Below, piece by piece: positions 16,801 to 24,177 of a stretch of 35,620 bases of DNA. The stretch covers positions 1 to 35,620 of the forward strand of contig DAIDHE010000399.1 in NCBI GenBank assembly GCA_027459775.1, given 5' to 3'. Source of the stretch: Planctomycetales bacterium. Lineage in GTDB: Bacteria > Planctomycetota > Planctomycetia > Isosphaerales > Isosphaeraceae. Position numbers and translations under genes: made by a program. Numbering within the stretch: position 1 is the first letter of the stretch; each line of letters starts with the position of its first letter. The notes below the pieces were generated by a model. That model worked only from the letters and a program-made list of their open reading frames with translations. It ran no database searches and had not been told where the DNA came from.

Positions 16801-19003
16801 CCGATTATCTGATCCCGCGACCGGCCGCCCCTGGGGAAGGCCCGTGGCGCACTACCCTGGTTGGATCGTGAGAGCATTCGCCTTCAGTCCGGACGGCCGC
16901 TGGTTCGCGACCGGGAGCAATCCGCCCCTCGGTAGTCTCGCCAGCGAGGTACGGCTTTGCGACGCGACCACGGGGCGGTTGCTTTTTCCGCCGATCCCGC
17001 ACACCAACTTTGTGTCCGCGCTCGCGTTTCACCCCGGCGGCAAGATCCTGGCCGCCGGCGATTTCAACGGCCTTGTGCGGCTCTGGGATACTTCCACCGG
17101 CAAGGAAATCGGCCGCCCGCTCGCTCAGGGCGAGATCGTGCTCGGTCTCGCCTACAGCCCGGACGGCACGATGCTCGCCGCGGGTCTGTCGGACGACCAT
17201 ACCGGCAAGCCTGGGGTCCGCCTCTGGGATGCCACGACGCGGCAATCGATGGGGGGCTTGATGCCCAGTTCGATCCCGATCGACCGGATCGAGTTCCGCC
17301 CGGATGGTCGAGCCCTTCTCACGGGAAGTCGTGGGTCCGAGGGGTTCAGCAGGCTCTGGGACACGACCCGTTGTCAGGCCCTCTGCGAGCCGATTGTTCA
17401 CGAAGCGCCCGCCGGATTCCGTCCCGACGGTCGCGCCTTTCTCACGCTGGGAAGGGACGGCACGGTCAAGCTCCGCGATGCAACCAACGGAGAGGTTCTC
17501 ACCAGCCTCGTGTCTTCGTTGTCACGGGCGACGTGCGCGGCCTTTCGCGGCGATGGCGGCCTGGTCGCCGCGGGATTCGAGGATGGCTCGGTCCGGCTCT
17601 GCGACCTGGCCGCCGCGCAGCCGGTCGGCCCACCGCGATTTATGAGGCACGGCGTTCATCAAGTCGCATTCACGTCCGACGGCCGGACGGTCGTCGCCAT
17701 CGACGACGAGGGCGAAACCCGCGCCTGGCTCGTTCCCGAGCCGCTGGCCGAATCGAGCATCGACGACTTGACGCTCCGCGTCGAGGCACGAACCGGCCTC
17801 CGTATGAGCAGGAACCTCGCGATCTCGCGGCTGAGCAGCCCTGCCTGGCGCGATCGGCTCGAGCAGCTCTCCCGTCTCGATCCCTCCGCCTTGAGTCTGG
17901 ACGACGATCCCACCTGGCACGAGCCGATGGTCCTCGAGGCCGAGCGGAAGGGCAACGCATTCGCGGCGATCTGGCATCTCGACCGCCTGATCGCCGCCCG
18001 GCCCGACGACTGGCACCTGCGCGCCCGCCGTGCCCGCGCGTGGTCCCTGTCGGACCAGTTCGACAAGGCCGCGGCCGATTACCAACAGGCCGAGCGGCTC
18101 GGCTCGCGGGAGCGGATCCTCGACTTCCAGACGCACTGCGTCACCGACAGCACCAGGGCCGATCGCTGGGCCGAGGCTCTCTGGTATCTCGACCGCCTGC
18201 TCGCCGCCCGGCCCGACGACCGGCTGCTTCACGAGGAACGCGCCGCCGTCCACGGCAAGCTCGGCCGCGAGGCCGACCGCCAGGCCGAGCTCGCCCGCGT
18301 CTTCGAGCTAGGCGCCGACAAGGGACTCGTCATGCCACGGGCCGAAGAGCTTGGCAAGGCCGGCCGCTGGGCCGAGGCCGCGGGCCTGCTCGCACGCTGC
18401 GGCCGGACTGACCCGCTCAGCCGAGAGCTGGCCCAGGCCTGGGGCGTCGCCTGCCTGAAGGCGGGCGACCACGCCGGCTATCGCGAGGCCTGCGCGGCGT
18501 TCTTGGCCTGCCAGGGACCGGACCCGACGGTCGTCTGGAACGCCTTCAGCGCCGCCTCGCTTCTCTCCCTGGGCCCCCAGAGCCTCGATGATTACCACAT
18601 CACGATGCATTGGTTCGAGAGCCGGCTCTCCGCCACTCCCGCGCCATCACCGGTGTACCGGCATCTGCACTCGGTCGCTCTGGGCGGGATCCTGCTTCGC
18701 GCTGGCCGGATCGACGAGGCAATCCTTCGAATGCACGCGGGAATGGCCGTCGGGAAGGAGGCCGAAGGGCCTGGCGATTGGGCCTACGTGGCCCTGGCCC
18801 ACGCGCGCAAGGGGAACCTCAAGGACGCGCGCCGGTGGCTCGATCGCCTTCGCGGTTTCACGTCGCATCCTGATCCGCGGACGACCTTCTGGGATCTCCA
18901 GGAGCTCGCCCTCCTCCAGAGCGAGGCCGAGTCGCTGCTCCTCGACGCCGGGTTCCCGAATGATCCCTTTCATGCCCCGGCGCAGCCTGATTCGGTTCGT
19001 TGA
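13874..19003 (+). CDS. Giant membrane-anchored Ser/Thr protein kinase with WD40-like and TPR repeats
   Basis: A 1709-residue Hanks-type kinase. Residues 83-480 form the kinase: glycine loop GRGGMG (90-95), lysine K112 in VALKIL, catalytic HRDIKPSN (334-341), DFGLAK (354-359) and the MAPERF activation segment (378-383). All key residues are present. Between the hinge (MQLIQGQGLDQ) and helix E there is an insertion of about 130 low-complexity residues (175-308). One TM helix (about 495-517) follows, then a charged segment and roughly 15 WD40-like blades (about 620-1290; FSPDGK and VRLWD motifs) which could make two propellers, and a TPR-like C-terminus (about 1310-1700). By topology the kinase would be cytoplasmic and the repeats outside the cytoplasmic membrane. 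It starts 2 nt after the sigma gene with GGAGGG upstream, so the two are co-expressed and probably form one signalling unit. Confidence 0.93.
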   Translation: MSMFSSSRDYGRFDELAQEFAERFRRGERPSLQEYVDRLPEMADEIREMFPAMVEVERADGDARGDWVSPPPLAPHLSQIGDYQILREVGRGGMGVVYEAEQISLGRRVALKILPAHVTGDRRALERFHREAKAAARLHHTNIVPVFEVGRDRDVSFYAMQLIQGQGLDQVIDELQRLRDPGRIANANAATSPESLDPPETGSHARRAASAILKKRDLTRMAESLLGGRMPADGLGSPATGSLAIDLPAERGFVATERFDLEAASSQEPGLTVGDHPPSAPGSASISSAVLPGGKHVSEVDTTGRRQPFFRSVAQIGRQAAQGLAHAHSRGIIHRDIKPSNLLLDTDGVVWITDFGLAKADEDGLTASGDLLGTLRYMAPERFRGVGDARADVYALGLTLYELLTLRPAYESTDRLKLIEKVKNEEPVRPRSIDSRIPRDLETIVLKAIEKEPGARYASADALAEDLRRFLADEPIKARQVSTTERYWRWARRNPAIAVLGGVLTAVLVAVSIGSLSAATYFRGLAESERLAKLRSQFDNKTAIDAQKQAIRERDRSGRLSAGLALEKGIALAEEGHADRGLMWMLEALKSAPESAEGFRKVARWNLGAWLGQVHKTVRILDLSGRPKSAYLDFSPDGKSFATASNALDQSIATPIELWETASGRRLASFPAAFAPFAFGPDGKILVANAGNRGRLVAVDLATGRVRWTSSELPGDWSGGFAFSPDGSTVLAPRGDDQHNWWLFRLDLATGRPRGEPVRGRAGMAVAPDGGTAATGRFENEELFIDLLDLPSGRRRASWRAGGQGIFMLSLSPDGKSLFEGSTFVDRANVRGLRGSGRILDIDLGRPTGSLMTGVTSACYNPAGDRVLTVNDGLRQLRDAANGRVLGSGFHEEFMGGPFHSEGRLVLSVSNNTVRLLQVSADAEPVSDGGPAKYEPVPGIKSNNKFRGSFAIWAGLRADGRIAVSLAEDAGGRERIRLSDPATGRPWGRPVAHYPGWIVRAFAFSPDGRWFATGSNPPLGSLASEVRLCDATTGRLLFPPIPHTNFVSALAFHPGGKILAAGDFNGLVRLWDTSTGKEIGRPLAQGEIVLGLAYSPDGTMLAAGLSDDHTGKPGVRLWDATTRQSMGGLMPSSIPIDRIEFRPDGRALLTGSRGSEGFSRLWDTTRCQALCEPIVHEAPAGFRPDGRAFLTLGRDGTVKLRDATNGEVLTSLVSSLSRATCAAFRGDGGLVAAGFEDGSVRLCDLAAAQPVGPPRFMRHGVHQVAFTSDGRTVVAIDDEGETRAWLVPEPLAESSIDDLTLRVEARTGLRMSRNLAISRLSSPAWRDRLEQLSRLDPSALSLDDDPTWHEPMVLEAERKGNAFAAIWHLDRLIAARPDDWHLRARRARAWSLSDQFDKAAADYQQAERLGSRERILDFQTHCVTDSTRADRWAEALWYLDRLLAARPDDRLLHEERAAVHGKLGREADRQAELARVFELGADKGLVMPRAEELGKAGRWAEAAGLLARCGRTDPLSRELAQAWGVACLKAGDHAGYREACAAFLACQGPDPTVVWNAFSAASLLSLGPQSLDDYHITMHWFESRLSATPAPSPVYRHLHSVALGGILLRAGRIDEAILRMHAGMAVGKEAEGPGDWAYVALAHARKGNLKDARRWLDRLRGFTSHPDPRTTFWDLQELALLQSEAESLLLDAGFPNDPFHAPAQPDSVR

Positions 19004-19059
19004 AACGAGACGTCCCACGCCAACCGCCGATTCCGGGCGGCATGTCGGTGATTTTATCG
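19002..19059 (+). repeat. Dispersed ~55-bp intergenic repeat, copy 2
   Basis: It begins gaaacgagacgtcccacgcc, overlapping the TGA stop codon (19001-19003) of the kinase gene, and continues through a GC-rich imperfect dyad to gattttat. It is the counterpart of 12943-13000. Its position right after the kinase stop would suit a terminator for the sigma-kinase transcript. Confidence 0.6.
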
Positions 19060-19183
19060 GGGGCGGGCCGTTAGAATCAGAAATAGCGTCGGACACGGTT
19101 TCCAAGCTCGGGGCCCGAGACTCGGATTGGGTCGCGATGTGATCGAATCGCTCTCGGCGCGAAACCCTGGAGACTATCGAATC

Positions 19184-19450
19184 ATGAACGTCATGATCCA
19201 ACTCTCGCCCGAGCAGGAAAGGCAGCTCACGGAGAGAGCGTCCCTGTCGGGCGAGGAAGTCGCGGAATACATCCACCGCATCATCGAGCGGCATATCAAG
19301 GCCCCGGCCGTCCTGGAGGCGATCCTGGCGCCGGTGCGAGATCAGTTCGCGGCGAGCGGGATGAGCGAAGAGGAACTCGACGCTCTCGTCGAGGAAACGC
19401 GCGACGAGATGTGGCGAGAGAAGAACCCGCCCCGTCCCACGGCATCGTGA
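19184..19450 (+). CDS. Putative antitoxin partner of the PIN toxin
   Basis: An 88-residue acidic protein starting at ATG 19184 with GGAGA at 19169-19173; an ATG at 19193 is an alternative. The N-terminal part (VMIQLSPEQERQLTERA, then GEEVAEYIHRIIERHI) has the strand-helix-helix look of a small DNA-binding antitoxin of the ribbon-helix-helix type, and the C-terminal part (FAASGMSEEELDALVEETRD) is the kind of acidic helix that wraps a PIN toxin. I recognise the pattern as common next to COG1569 PIN genes but cannot assign a named family. Its TGA overlaps the GTG of the toxin gene. Antitoxins of this type usually repress their own operon. Confidence 0.72.
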   Translation: MNVMIQLSPEQERQLTERASLSGEEVAEYIHRIIERHIKAPAVLEAILAPVRDQFAASGMSEEELDALVEETRDEMWREKNPPRPTAS

Positions 19451-19917
19451 CCCCTCGCGCGGTCTTTGATTGTATGATCTTCGTCCAGGCGCTGGCCAGC
19501 GACAAGAGCCCGTCGTTCGCCTGCTTCGAACTGGCCCGAAACGGGATCCTCGATCTCTGCGTGAGTCTCGAAGTGTTGAACGAGGTACGGGGCGTCATGA
19601 CCCGCTCGAAACTCCAGAAAAAACTTCCAGGTCTGACGGCGGAACGGACCATGGCGTTTTTGAGCGACATCGCCTCTTTTTCGACCTTTGTCTCGGAAGT
19701 CCCGCGACGGTTTCAGTACGAGCGCGACCCGAAGGACGAATGTTACGTCAACCTCGCGCTCGCCGCCCAGGCCCGCTACCTTGTGAGTCGTGACACCGAT
19801 CTCCTGGACCTCGCGGACGACGAGGGTTTTCGCCATCGGTTTCCCGACCTCCGCATACTCGGCCCCGTAGCCTTGCTGCGTGCGACGTCCAATGCTGCGT
19901 CGAACGGCAATGCGTAA
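19447..19917 (+). CDS. PIN-domain toxin (COG1569 type putative ribonuclease)
   Basis: The proposed start is the GTG at 19447, which overlaps the antitoxin stop as GTGA and gives a 156-residue protein beginning MTPRAVFDCMIF; the frame is open from 19411. PIN nucleases use a cluster of acidic residues to bind Mg2+ and cut RNA: D8 (VFDCMIF), E46 (EVLNEV), D97 (RDPKDE) and D116/D118 (VSRDTDLL) are all present. The KDECYVNLALAAQARYLVSRD segment is diagnostic of the 'putative toxin, PIN family' group. The catalytic set is complete, so it should be active. Targets are unknown. The gene converges on the leftward cluster with 133 bp between them, in which no terminator is evident. Confidence 0.85.
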   Translation: MTPRAVFDCMIFVQALASDKSPSFACFELARNGILDLCVSLEVLNEVRGVMTRSKLQKKLPGLTAERTMAFLSDIASFSTFVSEVPRRFQYERDPKDECYVNLALAAQARYLVSRDTDLLDLADDEGFRHRFPDLRILGPVALLRATSNAASNGNA

Positions 19918-20050
19918 GGCTCGCGCCCAGGACAACACCGCTACTCGGCGAGTATTCCGAAACTGGCGAGGCTCACAGAACGTCCTCCCGTTGCCCGCGA
20001 GGTTTCATTGTCATGTCGTCGGTCACCCTCGGCGGCGGGCCTGGCGGTCA

Positions 20051-20836
20051 TCACTTGGGAACCCACCCCCTCGTCGTCCTGGCGTCGAAGCGGGCGGGGA
20101 GGGTGAACGCGACGGCCACGGGCGCGTCGGCCACGACAATCCCGCCGAGCTTCGGCTCCCACGCCCAGGTCCATTTCGCCAGCTCGGGCCCGGCCATGAG
20201 GACGCGGTCGAAAACGCGGGTCGAGCGGTCCTTGACCCAGCCGCCGTAGCGGTTCGTATACTGCCAGACCTCGTGCCGGATCGTGGCCGCCCGCGCCCCA
20301 AACTCGCCGTCGAAACTCGTGGGCTCGTCTCGCACGAGCTGCACGAAGACGCGGACCTCCTTTCCCTTTTCGTCGCCGGCGAGAAAGAGCGGGCTCACCT
20401 TGTTCTCATAGTGCCGCGACTTCGCGATGTCGCCCACGATCCAGGCGCGCGTGTCGGCCTCGGGCTCGGGTGCGTCCGCGGGCCAGAACGGGTCGAACTC
20501 CTTGATCGGAGGGTAATGAAACCCCTCGACCCGGACCTTGGTCGACGTGATCACGACCAGGTCGTACCGACCCGGCGGAAGCCCGCGAAAGACCCACCGG
20601 CCGTCCGCGTCGCGGACCGCCTTGGCGTCGACGCGGGGCTGGTCGATCCTGGCCTTGGCGTCGACCGGGACGCGGGGGTTGCCGTCGTCGTCCCAGCGCC
20701 TGAGAGCGCCCACCATCGCGACCGCGTCCGAGCCGCCGAGCGTGAGCACCAGATCGCCCGCCCGCGCGCTCGTCGTCAAGACGCAAGATAGGGCGAATAG
20801 CTTGAGAATCGACCGGCGGAATGGATTCGGATTCAT
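20051..20836 (-). CDS. Secreted protein with carboxypeptidase-regulatory-like fold
   Basis: A 261-residue protein with a signal peptide (about 1-26, RRSILKLFALSCVLTTSARA). The segment from about 27 to 95 (LVLTLGGSDAVAMVGALRR, then DADGRWVFRGLPPGRYDLVV) matches the prealbumin-like fold found as a regulatory or stalk module in many exported proteins. The rest (FHYPPIKEFDPFWPADAPEP, VGDIAKSRHYENKV, VRDEPTSFDGEFG, EVWQYTNRYGGWVKDR) is not recognised but looks like a conserved planctomycete domain. It is the last gene of the leftward arm, 24 nt after the PA14/PKD gene, so it is probably co-transcribed; a role at the envelope with the MoxR proteins is inferred from position only. Confidence 0.75.
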   Translation of the reverse strand: MNPNPFRRSILKLFALSCVLTTSARAGDLVLTLGGSDAVAMVGALRRWDDDGNPRVPVDAKARIDQPRVDAKAVRDADGRWVFRGLPPGRYDLVVITSTKVRVEGFHYPPIKEFDPFWPADAPEPEADTRAWIVGDIAKSRHYENKVSPLFLAGDEKGKEVRVFVQLVRDEPTSFDGEFGARAATIRHEVWQYTNRYGGWVKDRSTRVFDRVLMAGPELAKWTWAWEPKLGGIVVADAPVAVAFTLPARFDARTTRGWVPK

Positions 20837-20860
20837 GCAGATGCTCTTAAAAGTGAGTGT

Positions 20861-23014
20861 TCACCCGTTAGTCGTTTTCTTGGGCCTGGGCGAGGGTTTG
20901 GCGAGCTTTTGCTTGACCTCGGGGACGAGCGGGCTGCCGGGATAGTCGTTCAGGAACGCGCGATATCCGGCGGTGGCGCGATCGGCGTGGCCGAGGCCGT
21001 CCTCGCACAGGGCGGCGAGGTAGGCGAGGCGGTCGGCGTCGGAGGAATCGGGGTTCACGGCGAGGGCGTCGCCGGCGACGGCGATGGCGCGGTCGAGCTT
21101 GCCGCGGGCCGCCCAGTAGCGCGCCTGGAAGAGGGGAAGCGATCCCTCGACCTTGTCGGCCGGGTATTCGTCTTGCCAGCGTCTGAGCTCGACGAGCGCC
21201 CGGTCGAGCTGCTTGTCGCGCAGGAACGCCTCGGTCGAGCGGCTCAAGGCCCCCCGCCACGACGACTGCTCGACGGCCGTCCGCCGCGAGCCGGGCGCGG
21301 ACGCCATGGCTTGCTGGTACGAGGCGAGCGCCCCCGCGCGGTCTCCCTTGCGGGCGAAGTAATCGCCCCAGGCGCGATGGAGCCGCGCGACGAGCGCGGG
21401 CTCGCCTGCGCTCTTCAAATGGGTGGCGGCGGAATCGAGCAGCGGCCTGGCATCGCCGGCCTGGAGCAGGTCGCCAAGCGCGATATCGGCCGCCTCGAGC
21501 GCGTAGGCCGCCCGCTTCGCGGGCGCGATCTCGCCCCGGGTCGTCGCGGCGGCCTTCCACGCGGCGAGCGCGCTCGCAGGGTCGTCGAGCGTGTCGCGCA
21601 ACAGCGGCCCGACCAGGTTCACGAGCGCATCGAGCGTGGGCGGAAGGGCGCCGGCCTGGCCGGAGACGAGACCGGCCTTGCCCATGGCGGCCGCCTCGGC
21701 CGGATGGCCCCCCTCGATCTCGGCGCGGACGAACTGCACCAGACCCAGCGGATCGAGCTTCGACGGCTCGTCGCCCCGAATCGCGACCAGGTACGCGGCC
21801 AGGCTGTCCGGCGGATGGCTCGGATCGGCCAAGACGGCGGGCCGGCCGATCTCGATCCGGTTCGAAACCACCTGCGCGGCCAGTTCGCCCGCGTTCGAAA
21901 GCCGCACCGTGTAGATCCCGGGATGAAGGTAGATATGCTGTGGCGTTGCGGCTTTCGAGACCTGGCCGTCGCCGAAATCCCAGTGCGGCCGGCCGCGAAG
22001 ATTGAGCGCGCGGAAAGCGACCCGCACGAGCGCGGGCGCATCCTCGAAACTGGACAGCACCACCTCGCCGAGCGCCTGGGCTTCCATGTCGTGGATCGGG
22101 TGCGCGCCTCGCCAGGGCCCGGCGGCGGGCAAGAACGCGACTTGATCCGAGCCGAACGCCGCGGGCGGGATCAGTTCGGGCTTCGTGACGCCCGGCGGCT
22201 GCCAGGCCGCCACCATGCAGGCGTCTGGTCCCGCCGCGGCATGTCGATATTCAAACGTGTGCGTGCCAGCGCTCAGTGCGATCGTCCCCTTGTGCCGGGC
22301 GTCTCCGGTCGCGCCGTGCGCTCCGGGGGCGGCCGCGACCGGGCGGCCGTCGATGGACAGAAAGCTGCAATCCTGGCTCGTCGTGAAGAACTGATAGTCG
22401 CCGGCCCGCCGGATCCGCAACACGCCGGAATAAAGGCTCAGGAACGGCTCCGGGCCCGGCTCGAGCGGATTGTAGCGATCGAAGACGTTGGGCACGTAAA
22501 GGCGGCCGATCGGCTTGGCCGCGTCAAAGGCCGCGCGCACCGAGCCGGCCTGGTTCAAGTCGCAGGCCCTCCAGCGGCGGGTCTCGAGCATCAGACCGGC
22601 CGTCGCGGTCCACGGCGGCGACTCGTTCGTGTTCTTGCCGCCGTAGTAGATCGTGTAATCGGACTGCCGCGGGGCCGGCTGGAACGCGACGCGGCAGAAA
22701 TCGCCCGGCCCGACCTGCAGCATCCGCCAGGGAACCGGCTTGTGCCGGCCGTCGAACACCGCCAGGTTGAGCCCGCCCGGATCGAGCTCGCCGTGGGTGA
22801 AGAACTGGGTGACGACGACGGCCGGTTCCGCGGCCGCGGCCGGCAACCGAACGCTCCGGTGATAGCCGAAGCGGGCGGCCGCGGCCTGGTCGGGCGGTTC
22901 CGCGCCGGTCTCTTGCGCGTGCGCCCCGGCGGCCAGGGCCAGAACGATCACGGCGGCCGATCCGCGATCCGAGAGCCGGCCGAGGAGAGCGATTCTTGAG
23001 CGTGGATTCCACAT
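20861..23014 (-). CDS. Secreted PA14-PKD-TPR protein
   Basis: A 717-residue exported protein (signal about 1-33, ending GAHA). Residues about 50-130 form a beta-rich domain of the type that binds carbohydrate or organises other domains (FFTHGELDPGGLNLAVFDG). Residues about 180-290 look like a PA14-type domain (SGVLRIRRAGDYQFFTTSQD, then LSIDGRPV, GTHTFEYRH). Residues about 330-392 are a PKD domain (PHWDFGDGQ, then HIYLHPGIYTVRLSN). Residues about 420-700 are helical repeats of TPR type (HRAWGDYFARKGDRAGALAS, YWAARGKLDRAIAVAGDALA). PA14 and PKD modules typically recognise sugars or mediate surface interactions, and TPRs bind peptides. It lies 32 nt downstream of the MoxR ATPase and so shares its transcript. 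This domain order is unusual for a Bat/MoxR operon. Confidence 0.82.
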   Translation of the reverse strand: MWNPRSRIALLGRLSDRGSAAVIVLALAAGAHAQETGAEPPDQAAAARFGYHRSVRLPAAAAEPAVVVTQFFTHGELDPGGLNLAVFDGRHKPVPWRMLQVGPGDFCRVAFQPAPRQSDYTIYYGGKNTNESPPWTATAGLMLETRRWRACDLNQAGSVRAAFDAAKPIGRLYVPNVFDRYNPLEPGPEPFLSLYSGVLRIRRAGDYQFFTTSQDCSFLSIDGRPVAAAPGAHGATGDARHKGTIALSAGTHTFEYRHAAAGPDACMVAAWQPPGVTKPELIPPAAFGSDQVAFLPAAGPWRGAHPIHDMEAQALGEVVLSSFEDAPALVRVAFRALNLRGRPHWDFGDGQVSKAATPQHIYLHPGIYTVRLSNAGELAAQVVSNRIEIGRPAVLADPSHPPDSLAAYLVAIRGDEPSKLDPLGLVQFVRAEIEGGHPAEAAAMGKAGLVSGQAGALPPTLDALVNLVGPLLRDTLDDPASALAAWKAAATTRGEIAPAKRAAYALEAADIALGDLLQAGDARPLLDSAATHLKSAGEPALVARLHRAWGDYFARKGDRAGALASYQQAMASAPGSRRTAVEQSSWRGALSRSTEAFLRDKQLDRALVELRRWQDEYPADKVEGSLPLFQARYWAARGKLDRAIAVAGDALAVNPDSSDADRLAYLAALCEDGLGHADRATAGYRAFLNDYPGSPLVPEVKQKLAKPSPRPKKTTNG

Positions 23015-23046
23015 GGATGTTCATCCCATGAAAAAAGCAAACGAGC

Positions 23047-24135
23047 TCAACCCGGCGATTTGTGTTTGGGTTTCTCGGGTGCGGGGTGGTGTTCGCCGTA
23101 GGCGGGCTCGGGGACGGTCTTGAGCAGTTTCTCGATGATCTTGTCGGCGTCGACCCCTTCGGCGTCGGCGTTGAAATTGGTGAAGACGCGGTGTCGCAAG
23201 ACGGGTCGAGCGACGGCGCGGATGTCGGACGCGGCGACGGCCAGGCGGCCGTGCAAGACCGCGCGGGCCTTGGCGGCGAGGATCAGATACTGCGCGGCCC
23301 GCGGGCCAGCCCCCCATGCCAGCCACTCCTTGATGAACGGCGGCGACTCGGGCTCGGCGGGCCGGGTCGCGCGCGCCAGGTCGACGGCGTAGTCGACCAT
23401 GTGGTCGCTCGCCGGGATCTCGCGCACCAGGTGCTGGATCGCCAGCAGATCCCGCCCCTTGAGCACCGGGTGGATTTCCTCGGGCTTCGCCTGGGTCGTG
23501 GCGATCACGATTCTGCGCTCTTCGTCGCGGGTCGGGTAGCCGATGTGGATCGAGAGCATGAACCGGTCGAGCTGGGCCTCGGGGAGCGGGTACGTCCCCT
23601 CTTGCTCGATCGGGTTCTGCGTCGCCATCACGAAAAAGGGCTGCTCGAGCTCGTAGGTCTTGGTCCCCGCGCTGACCTGGAATTCCTGCATCGCCTGCAA
23701 CAGGGCCGCCTGGGTCTTGGGCGGGGTGCGATTGATCTCGTCGGCCAGGACGATGTTGGCGAAGATCGGCCCTTGCAAGAACCGGAACGTCCGCTTGCCG
23801 GTGGCCGCGTCCTCCTCGATGATCTCGGTGCCGGTGATGTCGCTGGGCATCAGGTCGGGCGTGAACTGGACGCGACTGAACTTGAGATGGAGCGCCTTCG
23901 CGAGCGTCGAAATCGTGAGCGTCTTGGCCAGCCCCGGCACGCCGATGGTCAGGCAATGGCCGCGCGCAAACAGACAGATGAGCATTTGCTCGATCATTTC
24001 ATCCTGGCCGATGATGACCTTGTGGATCTCGCGCCTGAGCAGCTCGTCGGCCTTGCGCACCCACTGGATGGCGTCCTCGGGGCTCATGCGTTCCTTTTCC
24101 CGTTCTTTCTCGGCGGCGTGGGGCGTTGCGTTCAT
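23047..24135 (-). CDS. moxR: MoxR-family AAA+ ATPase
   Basis: A 362-residue cytoplasmic AAA+ ATPase of the MoxR/RavA class, which works with VWA proteins as a chaperone to assemble or activate target complexes. Walker A is GVPGLAKT (65-72), Walker B NIVLADE (127-133), sensor 1 ATQNP (171-175), with the family's PSDITGTE (97-104) and PLPEAQLDRF (183-192). The C-terminal lid follows. There is an unusually charged N-terminus (EKEREKER, 9-16). It is 42 nt after the BatA-like gene and 32 nt before the PA14/PKD gene on the same strand. Confidence 0.95.
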   Translation of the reverse strand: MNATPHAAEKEREKERMSPEDAIQWVRKADELLRREIHKVIIGQDEMIEQMLICLFARGHCLTIGVPGLAKTLTISTLAKALHLKFSRVQFTPDLMPSDITGTEIIEEDAATGKRTFRFLQGPIFANIVLADEINRTPPKTQAALLQAMQEFQVSAGTKTYELEQPFFVMATQNPIEQEGTYPLPEAQLDRFMLSIHIGYPTRDEERRIVIATTQAKPEEIHPVLKGRDLLAIQHLVREIPASDHMVDYAVDLARATRPAEPESPPFIKEWLAWGAGPRAAQYLILAAKARAVLHGRLAVAASDIRAVARPVLRHRVFTNFNADAEGVDADKIIEKLLKTVPEPAYGEHHPAPEKPKHKSPG

Positions 24136-24177
24136 CGGCTGGCTCCGGCCCGGCTCGCGGGCGGGTGTTGTGATCGA

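Noticed and set aside
20909-22999. 696-codon plus-strand open frame antisense to the PA14-PKD-TPR gene
   Set aside because: The minus-strand protein has a signal peptide and recognisable domains; this frame has neither.
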